Assembly: GCA_009733575.1 (NCBI GenBank)
Contig: ML769728.1
Location: 1-64,000, forward strand
DNA: 64,000 nucleotides
From: Gymnopus androsaceus JB14
Taxonomy: Eukaryota > Basidiomycota > Agaricomycetes > Agaricales > Omphalotaceae
Reading direction: 5' to 3'
This document shows positions 55,390 through 64,000 of this stretch, in pieces. A program made the position numbers and the translations under genes. Under the pieces are notes generated by a model. That model saw nothing but the letters and a program-made list of their open reading frames with translations, was not told the DNA's origin and searched no databases. How positions within the stretch are numbered: position 1 is the stretch's first letter; each line of letters opens with the position of its first letter.

Positions 55390-58300
55390 ATGCCAACTAA
55401 ATCTTTGACACACTCCGCCCTCTTGAAGTTTCAAAAGTGGGGTAATGCGGCCGAGGCTGCTCAGCATTTGGAATGTACTCCCGATATCATGGTATCTGAG
55501 GATTTCTCTGCTCCCAGGTTTGACATGCCAGTCAATGAGCATAATCTTCCCGAAGATAATGACCATGTATTGGGAGGTGCTAGTGATGACTCCGATTGGG
55601 AGGAAGAGGGTGTAGATGAGGGGCTTGCAAGGACAAAGGAGAAGATGAAGAAGTCAATGAAGATTCATCATGCAGATTTCAGGACTTGTCATGATTGAAC
55701 TGACAAGACATGGCTCAATTTTGCTAACCAGATGGATGAAATTGTTTTTGCCTACATGGACTGGGATTACGTAGAGAGGAAGAAGCCTGAACGGCGTCAA
55801 GCACCAGTGGAAACCATGGAGCTTTATGTGTTGATATTTTTGGTATGTTTTCTGTGATTTTTATTGAGCTACTGTTTTGACTCCCTTTGGGCTCTTCTAC
55901 TCATGAAGTCCCCATCTTTAATGGCTTATTTCACAACTCTTCAAGCCTTGTCTTGGGCGGCATAATTCCAACAGCTCCTCTTTCACACAAGACTGGCATC
56001 ACCACTTGAACAGTTGCGCTCTATCATTGTCTCTTTACTTGCTGCCTGAAGCTCGGGATTCAGCCCTTTGTCAAGACACTATGCGATTGGGAAGGCACGT
56101 CGTTCAAACCATATCTCGCTACGCAAATGTCTATCGCATTCAACCTTTATGTGGCTATTCTCAAGAATGTTCGGGGTAGGGTTCAAAAAGCCCTTGGCCA
56201 TGATGACCCTAACTGGTGGATGCTAAATACCTGCCCATGTTGCCAATACCGTCTTCAGGGGGAGGAAAACCTTGATGTTCGTATGTTGTGCTCATTCAAT
56301 GGCAATGACTCCTTGAGACAAGTTGAGCGAACAGCTGATCTGCCTCTGGATGACTTGCTGGATGCGCAGGGGCCTCCTGCTTCTAGGGAGTGCTTTGACC
56401 ATTGCATAGGGGGGGGAGACTATTTCCTTTCTCCCAGAGAGGTTGACAAGTGTGAGGAGAAGAACTGGGGCTCTGTGCATGACCTGCAGGAGGATAACGG
56501 CGCGATGTTAGCAGAGCAACATCTGTGGGCAGAAGGTCACTGTAAAGAATGGTGGCACAATGCTCAGGACAAGCACACTGCGCATTCAGTAGGAAAGTTC
56601 ATGGAATGTGGGTGGTTTGCATTTCTGTGCAGGCATATGATGCTCCTTAAGTGCTGCAATATGATATGCAGCGGTGAACAGTAAGTGTCTGATTTATGCT
56701 AGCCAAATCTCAGATGCTAACCACTTATTTGTTTGCTTATTTGCTCACAGGTCAAAATATCTGCTTTCTATGCTATGATGCTACATGTCAGCTGAGGTAG
56801 AAGAACATTGGGCTATGGGTGAAGGTCAACCACAGGGGAAGCTAGCAGTTGCTTATGACGTGCACTGCAAGCTCGCAAAGATGTTAAAGCACAGTCCACT
56901 GAAGAACCTTGCAATTTGGTGCAGCTATCTCCCAGTCATTGGTACAATGCATGGCTATGCTCATGAACGCATGTGCCAGCTGCTTTTTCTTATGCTCTAC
57001 ATCATTGGGACAGGCATAGAGGATGGCAAAGCTTGCGAACGGTACTTCAACGTCACCAATGCTCTTGCTGGAATAACTCGCCACCAGTCTATCTTTCATT
57101 GCCGTCAATGCATTGCAGAATTCATCTATTACCATGATAACCTCGAGACCTACACCAAGTCTAGCCTTTTCATTGTCAATAACTACAAGCAGGCGCTACA
57201 AATTCCCCAGGGCAGAGCTGCTGTTTCTGAGGGTATGAGGGAGGCTGGAATTGTTAGCGCAGATATGTTTTACCAGTGGTTAGAGGAAGAGGGAGAGTAT
57301 CTTCGGAGCCTATCCAAGATACCAGCTAAGGAGACGCTTGAGATAGAATACTTCATTAAACTGGAGGCTTTGTATGCTTGCATTGAGCGGCTCAAAGAGG
57401 CTCGAGATGCTTGGATGAGTTGCGGGGACACAGGAGGCCATGATCAAGGACCTGCAATGGAGAAGAAATGTCGGAATGAGATGGAGAACAAGCATAAGCT
57501 CATTGCTGACTGCCAAGCGTTGGAGTGGAGGCTTGAAATCCATAAACAATGAGTAGAGGGTTGTGACAAGTGGCACACTGCGAAGAAGCTGGTTAGGGAG
57601 GCAAGCTATTGGAAGGCTCGGGATAAACTCGAGGGCTTATTGGTGGCTAGGATGTTTGAGATGACCAGGCTGAATGTTGCGGGAACTGGTGCATTGCGTT
57701 TTGTTTTGTGATCTCTAAACAGTCTGCTGAGTATGAGGCTCTAGGATACAAGATGCGCAAACACATTGCTATGGCCCTGAAGCTTCACTCAAAGTCTATT
57801 CAAACAGCAATCTCCGCTTACAATGAAGCTGCGGCTGCCCTCTCTCCTCCTCGCCCCAGGCTGTCCTGGGAGGATGTAGTTGAAATCTCCTACCTGTCCG
57901 AGTTTGATATCCTTCATGATACACGCCAAGACATTCAGGAGCAGAAATGGGCATTGCAGAAGAACCGCATGCTCATGCAGGAGTTCTTCAGGCTCATTCG
58001 TGCAGAAAACGAGCTGCCACGCCTCCACTTGGAAATCCAGCGGCTTCTAACCTACATGCAGGATGAAGAACGGAGATGTAAGAGCGTAGCCAAGAACCTT
58101 GAGCAAGAGGGCCCTGCATTGGCTCTTCAAATCATTCTTCATTGGCAGGAGCATGGGTGATTCAGTGACCTCCATTGGCATAGGCTCCTTTCCATCAAAC
58201 ATTTAGAGGGGTTCAGCTTTGCAAATAACAGGTTCTTCTGGCCTGGGGTTGCTGTGCCAAAGCAAGGCCCTGTGGAGCATGCAGAGTCAGCTGTAGCTCC

Positions 58301-58409
58301 GTTGCTAGATGATATTGCAGGAAGTGATATTGAGGAGGAAGATATTGATGATGAGCTCAACGGTGAGCTCGATGTTGCCTTGTCTGTGGCAGCGGACCTT
58401 GTAACATAA
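55390..58409 (+). pseudogene. KDZ transposase, nearly full length, broken
   Basis: From MPTKSLTHSALLKFQKWGN the acidic N-terminus leads to TDKTWLNFANQMDEIV and, after a poorly resolved part, CPCCQYRLQGEENLDVRM and NGNDSLR (cysteine-cluster region). The catalytic half has VAYDVHCKLAK, TMHGYAHERMCQLLF, and GTGIEDGKACERYF with NALAGITRHQSIFH, in the D..H..H..C..E order of KDZ transposases. The C-terminus is helical (LSWEDVVEISYLSEFDILHD) and ends in an acidic tail at TAA 58407-58409. TGAs at 55696, 56776, 57550 and 58158 and at least one doubtful splice near 57700 break it. Confidence 0.75.
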
Positions 58410-58479
58410 TAGAATTCAATTATAATACCGTGCTTCGTACTCGTACTGTATGTCCAATTTTGGTAATGTCAGGTAGGCA

Positions 58480-58655
58480 CCCATAAGCACTAAATTGGGC
58501 ACTCCAAAGGACCTCTTATCCAAATTCTGGTCAGAATAAGGTAATATTTATCAGGTTTTAGTCGTACCCAGGGAATTCCCCTTAACAACCTCTAGTTAAG
58601 TGATACCCTAGCCTCCCTTGACTTCTACGCAGGTGTATAGTGGGGACTTACAGGT
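58480..58655 (+). repeat. Shared 3' module, copy C
   Basis: It begins about 70 bp after the transposase stop and matches copy B at roughly four positions in five from TAGGCACCCATAAGCACTAA to GTGGGGACTTACAGGTG. The same order of blocks is also visible in copy A. Confidence 0.8.
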
Positions 58656-59043
58656 GGCATTTGAGCATATGTTGCACAGTGGTTAACTGAAAGACTCACC
58701 GGGACAGAGGAAAATTTGAACATCATGATAGTCAGAAGGAAAGGGACATTGTGGTGCGCTCTCAGCATATATATCCCACTGTAACAATAAGCTTAAGGGC
58801 CCCTCAAAATTGATTCTGACACAAAAAGGTGAGTCTGGCTAAGTCAAGCTTTGACCATCTTCCTTATTGTTTTTTGTTGTTGCAGCAGATTTGGCAGGTT
58901 CAAGTGGCCCTTATTGTTACAGTGGGATATATATAACAAAAGCATGCCAGAATGTCCCTTTCTTTCTGACTATCATGACATTCAAATTTCCTCTGTCCCG
59001 GTGAGTCCTTCAGTTAACCACTGTGCAACATATGCTCAAATGC
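58656..59043. repeat. Foldback: 140-bp inverted arms around an intron-like loop
   Basis: Arms 58656-58800 and 58905-59043 are complementary over about 140 bp with few mismatches (GCATATGTTGCACAGTGG.. against its inverse). The loop contains GTGAGT at 58829 and a pyrimidine-rich stretch ending GTTGTTGCAG at 58885, a consensus-type 57-nt fungal intron. Copy B lacks this segment: there the module runs straight from ACAGGTG to TCAAATGCAGTCTGCAGCTG. Confidence 0.85.
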
Positions 59044-59943
59044 AGTCTGCAGCTGGCTGCTGCATGCCTTTAACAATTCCCCTCCAAATATTCAACTTGG
59101 TACAAACCCTAACCCAGTACGCATGCAAGGAGAGCTATTATTGTTGGTATAGGAGTTGCAACATTGAAGTGGTACAAAACATGTGGGAGAGCTTGGCTAC
59201 ATGAGGGAGTGAAAGGGCAGTGAGTATTTTATTTCAGCTGATTCTACACTCGCTAACTGGTGCCTCACCTTGTTCAACATGCTCACACCAATTTCAAGGT
59301 ATCCATCCTCACAATATGTATCTTTTGGCTTGTACCAGTGCTGTTTAGCATGGTTTAACTTGTTTATCTGTCCAGAATAGTATACTTCATATGAGCACTG
59401 TTTAACATCATTTAATGCATTTATCCAACTTCATGACCTTGTATCTCTTGTCTTGTACTAGCACTGTTTAGCATGGTTTAACTCGTTTAACATCATTAAA
59501 CTGGTTTATTGCTTTCGAATGATATGCTTTAATTTGAGTGGTTTTGCTAGGTTTAACAGTCATTTAACAGTGAAACAGATATTATGATAAGTCTGTACTG
59601 TAGGTATGAAGGTGTTTAACTAAGTTTAACATGTTTAACCAAAATGAAAGTTGACTACCCTGTGTTTAACAAGGTAGCTGGTATTTTATCTGGGCCTCCG
59701 AGTCATCTACAAGTACTCCTCCAAGAACTTGCCACAAACACCTCACACTGCAAGCTTCAGCATATTTGCTCTCTATAGGAATCTGACCTAGAGCTGGATT
59801 AGGAAGACAGACCCTGGTTCGAGATTCCTCCAAAGGATAATTATGTGTTTGGCAGATGTTCAACCAATCATTCCAATGTTGACTGTACCCCTTGATGGTC
59901 TTTTATTAGATTATGAATATACAGTACAAGGATTGGGATGAGA

Positions 59944-60198
59944 TTAGAAAAATGTTTTTTTAGCAATGTCTTGGGTTTGCTTCCTTTTCCTAGCCATCTC
60001 CGAATCTTCCGAACGATCCACTCGCCTGGTCAGTTGCATGTCAATAGTAGTGCGGAAGACAAACCATAAAACTTTAGGAACAAGTAGTGGAGCAAAGCGA
60101 ACAACATCCACTTTTGAAAACCCAAGTTCCTGCATCCTTCCTGGACTGCCCTCAGTACCTTTACCTCTTTCCAACCAAAAATTAAATAGCAGATTCAC
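59944..60198 (-). CDS. Possible terminal exon, unrecognised
   Basis: An 84-codon frame with QELGFSKVDVVRFAPLLVPK and a basic C-terminus (MARKRKQTQDIAKKTFF). Composition looks protein-like, but no upstream exon or domain could be identified. A function is not proposed. Confidence 0.3.
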   Translation of the reverse strand: MNLLFNFWLERGKGTEGSPGRMQELGFSKVDVVRFAPLLVPKVLWFVFRTTIDMQLTRRVDRSEDSEMARKRKQTQDIAKKTFF

Positions 60199-60519
60199 CC
60201 TCTACTCTCCTGGTCTGGAGGCCTGAGGCGCGGTATGCTGCGTATAACCCAGTCTGTTAGGATTGGGAAGGTAGGCGCAGGGCTGTCAAAGCAGAACATT
60301 TGACGGCATAAGTATCGGAACCGCCATGTCAAAGTGTAACATACCAACATTCACCTTCATATGTAGAGAAAGTACTGATCAAACATTGGACACTGCAGGA
60401 GAGCAGAATAATATCTCATCAACTAATAAACAACCTGTGTAGACTAGCTTAGTCCCCGAAAAACACACAACTCTACTTTGAAGACATAAGCCACAAGACC
60501 ATGCTTTGTTGAGCGTGAT

Positions 60520-60851
60520 CAGTGCTTCTTGTCCTCAGGAGGAGGCAAAGGAGTGGGCGACAGGCAAACCAATGCTGCATAATGCTCCATGTTGAGTGGA
60601 CCATGGCAGACATGACATTTAGGGTCCTCCTCATCCATATGCTTGAAAGCCTCCATCATGCACCTACAAGATCAGCTTAGTGCGCAGCCAAATAACAGAA
60701 AATAATTATCCATGTACAAGCGACACATGGCATGGGGATCACCCCCTGTCCCAGCATTGCTGTTCTTGCATAAGCTGAACATGCCATAGGATTGCAAACC
60801 TTCTTGTTGCAAATTTTACACTGAGCATCATCCTTGGACAGGGTACGAGCT
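60520..60851 (-). pseudogene. Cysteine-rich, zinc-binding-type protein fragment
   Basis: An acceptor CTTTAG at 60857-60852 opens an exon reading DDAQCKICNKKVCNPMACS. A one-base shift then allows MCRL, joined by a GTACAT..TTGTAG intron to CMMEAFKHMDEEDPKCHVCH and a Pro-rich end PTPLPPPEDKKH at TGA 60520-60522. The CxxC pairs (CKIC, CRLC, CHVC) suggest zinc binding. The frame change means it is either broken or wrongly spliced in my reading. Confidence 0.35.
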
Positions 60852-60869
60852 CTAAAGAAATTTGAAAGT

Positions 60870-62380
60870 CAGCTTGAGCATATCTGGATGGGTTTAAGAA
60901 ACTGTAAAGTCGGGTTTAACGGGGTTGAACTGTTGAACAAGGATTAGTGAGATGAACATGGTCAAGAGTGAGAGAAATGCAATGCACTGGCCAGCACTGG
61001 GGAATCACCAACATTTACAGCAATCTTTTATATGCAAATTTTGTATTGAGTACTATGTAATATTGTATAAATTTATTGGGCACACGTCCGAGAAGCCTTT
61101 CCCACTCCAGAAGCTCCTCCCGCTACTAGGGACCTGGTTTCAACTTTCATCTACAACACGAACCCAAAAAAATTGACCAAAATTCTCTCGTGCTCCTATG
61201 GCATCCATTGCAGTTTCGGAATGGTTCTGCTTTTGACTAGAAAATATTAAAGGATTATTTTACCCTTCGGATACCAGAAAAATATATTTGCTATAAGCGG
61301 TTTACAAAAATGTAAAGTGAAATAATTTTCCAAATTTGAAGCAGGCTAATTCCAGATAGGAATTGACTAAAACATGTTCTAAATTTGAGTGATTCTCATT
61401 ATGAGCTTCTTTTGCTTTTGTTTACTTCAGCAAAGTCATTTCCAGACATGTCTGTCCACACATAATACAACTGCGCACTGCTGCCAATACACTCTACTAA
61501 AATACATACTTGCCGGTCTGAAACGCTGCATGAGCATGTTATCTGACTCCGAGCATCACTGGTCTCAGGGTAATAGGGCTTACTCACCGTTGACAGTTTA
61601 CGTTTACAAATGTACCCAAAACTTTGAATGATACATAGGAGAGTTGGTTTAAAAGATGCCATGTAGAGGGGAGCAATGTTGGCAAAGTCTGGCTGGGTCT
61701 GAAGGCCAAAGGTCAGACCTTCTGACCTTGACCTGGCAATAGATTTGATCAGACCCGCAGTCTGACCCAGGTCAGTAACAACACTGGCTGCCCACAGAGA
61801 TTTCGGACCCAATTTTCATGCATTTTGCATGGCTAAAAGACTAAAGCACAAGGAAAGGATTTTCCGGACATAAACTGGCTAATTCTGGGCAAGAAAACTG
61901 ACTAAAACATGTTTTAAGTTCGGGTAACCCTCATGATGAGCTTCTGGGGTCCTGGTTTTGTTGACTTCAGCTCCAGGAATTGAATATTGCATGTGGAATT
62001 TGCTTGACATGCAGATCATCAGTAATGTAAATCATTGACTTCAAAAGCAATACAACTTGAATACAACCATTCCCACCCGCTGCTGCATTCAGCATTTCGG
62101 CTTTGAATTTGACCAATGACACAATCGAGTCTGTGGGCTCCCGCGCAGTGTCTTTAATCCGAATTTTCTGAGGGGATGTTCTTCCATACACATAGAGTGT
62201 ATAATTCAAGGTGCGTAATACCTATGAGCAGCCCTACCCTGAGGGTGAGGCTTGGAGTCGGAGTAGAAGTCAGATATGAGCCGACAGCCAGTGGGAATTA
62301 TCTTTCTGAGACGAGCCTTATAAGTACAAACCATGACACTCCTAGCATATGATGATGAGTCTGCAGCACATGAAGTTTAC
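60870..62380. other. Intergenic with a local duplication
   Basis: No gene recognised. A block of about 95 bp is present twice, at about 61340-61437 and 61880-61972, sharing GACTAAAACATGTT(C/T)TAA and ATGAGCTTCT. A short stretch at 61668-61789 has hAT-like ends (CAATGTTGGCAA and TAACAACACTG) but no matching flank duplication. Confidence 0.4.
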
Positions 62381-62388
62381 TGCTCAAT

Positions 62389-62895
62389 TGGGGACTAGCA
62401 TGGATTTAGGAATCCGGGTATCCACCCATGCCCACTCGCTGTAAATTTGCGGATGGGCACGGGGCGGGTACTTTTCCACTGGTACGGGACGGGTATAGGT
62501 ATTTGTGGCTCTGGTTCAGTGCATGACTCAATATACTTATGCATTGTGTACCATTAATTAATGAAATAACTATATATGTTCGTATTACTGTACAAAATAA
62601 AGTAAGATCTGAATTCTTTTACAGTCCTAGATGAGTATCTTAGTGCACTCAAGAATGGCATGGTTCCTTTTTTGATTTCCGATGGCTGTAAACGTCAATT
62701 GTGATTCATACGCCTTGCAAGTTTTCTCCTTGCAAATGTGCTGCTTTGGCATGCCTAATGCAGTAAATCAATAGATTAGATACATAATTGCGGTCACGCA
62801 CAGCAATGCACGGCCGCCCGTAACTGTGAAGATTGCCCATGCGGATTTCAAAGTCCGCCCTCGGGCAGCACCCGGGGTGACCATGCTAGTCCCTA
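62389..62895. mobile_element. Non-autonomous hAT element, 507 bp
   Basis: The ends TGGGGACTAGCATGG and CCATGCTAGTCCCTA form inverted repeats with one mismatch. The flanks are a perfect 8-bp duplication, TGCTCAAT, at 62381-62388 and 62896-62903. Subterminal GGGCACGGGGCGGGTAC-type blocks are present. No transposase is encoded. Confidence 0.88.
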
Positions 62896-63256
62896 TGCTC
62901 AATAGCCGAGAGCTCACCTTGTAGAAGTTCTTGGCAGCACTAGTGGGAAGTGACTGGACTCATCCTCGCAGGACTTGTGAATGTTGAATAGAGTGTATTA
63001 TGGATAAAAAATCAGCCAATGGATGCCAGTGAGGGCGTGGGAGCGTCTCCCCGACAAAATTGTTTAGCAAGTGTAAGCTTTAGTGTCTTAACCAAAAACA
63101 ATTGAGACATAGCTAATACACTCTAATTACATTGAATGTGATTCAATACTTTCTGCACCACATTGTGCACCAATGGTGCACTGTCGGCTTTCAGGTAGCG
63201 AAATGATATGAGGTGACAAACAAAATGATGTGAGAATTGAGCAGCCCTATTACTTA

Positions 63257-63360
63257 GACCGTATTAGCCGCATGTCTCAAAATGTTTTGGTCAATTTTTG
63301 AGTTGTTTTTGAATAGCTCCACATCTCAAAATCGTTTTGAGACATGCAGCTAATACGGTC
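63257..63360. mobile_element. TA-flanked foldback MIT element, 104 bp
   Basis: The ends GACCGTATTAGC and GCTAATACGGTC are perfect inverted repeats flanked by TA on both sides, followed inward by CATGTCTCAAAA and its complement. The size and TA flanks suggest a Tc1/mariner-type MITE. Confidence 0.7.
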
Positions 63361-63362
63361 TA

Positions 63363-64000
63363 TTACCAAACGGCAGGTTCAAAGCTCACGAATGTCAAAT
63401 TGAGATGGTCAAAGCTGTTTACTAACTATTGCCTACCAAATATGGCAAATGCACAAAATTACTAAGCATCTAGTGAGCTTTTCGGAAATAAAAAGTAAAA
63501 GCAGGATACTTAGATCAATGGAACAAAAGGCCTTCCGGAAGATACAAGCAATCCATGTGGCCTGAAGAGTATTGAGTCTGAGAATCCACTCCAGCTTATG
63601 TAACTTCAAATAAGAGTCTAACATTTTATTCGATCGAGCTAATAGTATATGGACAGTCTTTACCAAAACCAAATCGCTCTCTAAGCACCGAATTTCAATG
63701 TTCTATGAGCCAAATCTTGGATTTCTTGCCTCAATTTCCTCTCCAGGCGCTGGCGCTGGAGTCATACAAGTTTTGCCTTAAGCTAAGAAATAACTGAAAA
63801 AGAGAAAAGGGTGGTCAGGACTCATGAATGATAAGTACAGAATATGGATTAAACAGTGGGCAGGACGTAGCTGAGTTTGAGCCATCAGAAACATCAGAAG
63901 CCTTGTCGTTACATCTGTAAGAGAAACAACTGGCGCATTCTTGAGCCTGGTCCCTGGAAATTATTGAATTAACTAGAATATACTGCTGCAGTAAAGAGTA
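63363..64000. other. Intergenic, no gene recognised
   Basis: Only one 79-codon ORF without recognisable features (minus, 63433-63672). Nothing else can be supported up to the window edge. Confidence 0.3.

Larger units (their letters stand above)
53278..59680 (+). mobile_element. KDZ / TET-JBP transposon unit, copy 2
   Basis: A divergent pair, TET/JBP-like gene (minus) and KDZ transposase (plus), is followed by the shared 3' module (58480-58655), an inverted duplication (58656-59043) and GTTTAAC-type subterminal repeats up to about 59680. The left end is set by the motif shared with copy 1. Linkage of TET/JBP dioxygenase genes to KDZ transposons in basidiomycetes is established knowledge (work of Iyer, Aravind and colleagues). 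Exact termini and target duplication were not resolved. Confidence 0.7.

Noticed and set aside
55696..58160. Reassignment of TGA to an amino acid in this genome
   Set aside because: The intact secreted-protein gene uses TGA as its terminator, and the TGAs occur only in decayed transposon genes, so decay explains them more simply.
61668..61789. Fourth hAT element
   Set aside because: The ends look hAT-like but the 8-bp flanks (GAGGGGAG and GCTGCCCA type) do not match.

Overview
The window looks like nuclear DNA of a mushroom-forming basidiomycete (Agaricomycetes). Introns are short (about 48-60 nt, GT..AG). The transposons are typical of that group: two KDZ (Kyakuja-Dileera-Zisupton) units carrying TET/JBP-like genes, a DIRS-like retroelement, and a Ty3/gypsy-type Gag element. 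Almost everything is mobile DNA in several layers. I see no rRNA gene, no convincing tRNA gene and nothing bacterial. All calls were made by reading the sequence, without database searches.

Layout. 0-2.6 kb: a truncated KDZ/TET-JBP unit. 4.8-6.2 kb: an unrecognised spliced gene. 7.7-9 kb: remnant of a charged-tail gene followed by a repeat module that recurs at 39 and 58.5 kb. 12.0-12.6 kb: the clearest intact host-type gene, a small secreted helical protein with four exons and a TATA box. 16.9-17.7 kb: a dienelactone-hydrolase pseudogene. 17.8-20.4 kb: satellites broken by a hAT element with a perfect 8-bp target duplication. 20.5-21.3 kb: a truncated SRPK-like kinase. 22.5-25.96 kb: a decayed DIRS-like element.

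25,965-36,232: a 10.27-kb element with about 1.2-1.3 kb terminal inverted repeats, 29-bp subterminal arrays built on GGGCAGCTGCCC, and a perfect 8-bp duplication (GGTTCTAA). It carries a broken multi-exon transposase-like gene. 36.8-38.4 kb: a second hAT element and a TA-flanked hairpin MITE.

38.6-53 kb is a nest. A divergent gene pair (a charged-tail protein, and a protein with an RNase H1 N-terminal/viroplasmin-like domain) shares its 3' module with the KDZ unit. The charged-tail gene was split by a 9.08-kb LTR element with duplication AAAAT; the reading frame is continuous across the target site. That LTR element has gag but no recognisable pol, and was itself hit by a 1.62-kb Tc1 element. 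53.3-59.7 kb: the fuller KDZ unit, with a divergent TET/JBP-like dioxygenase pseudogene and a foldback whose loop is a consensus intron. 59.9-64 kb: minor remnants, a third hAT element and a small TA-flanked MITE.

Across unrelated transposons nearly all in-frame stops are TGA. Several can be paired with Arg or Trp in a paralog or in the family, which points to CGA>TGA and TGG>TGA transitions. This fits cytosine-methylation or RIP-like decay; the tested sites are few. The most interesting candidates are the 10.27-kb element and the two mobile units that share a 3' end but carry different divergent gene pairs.
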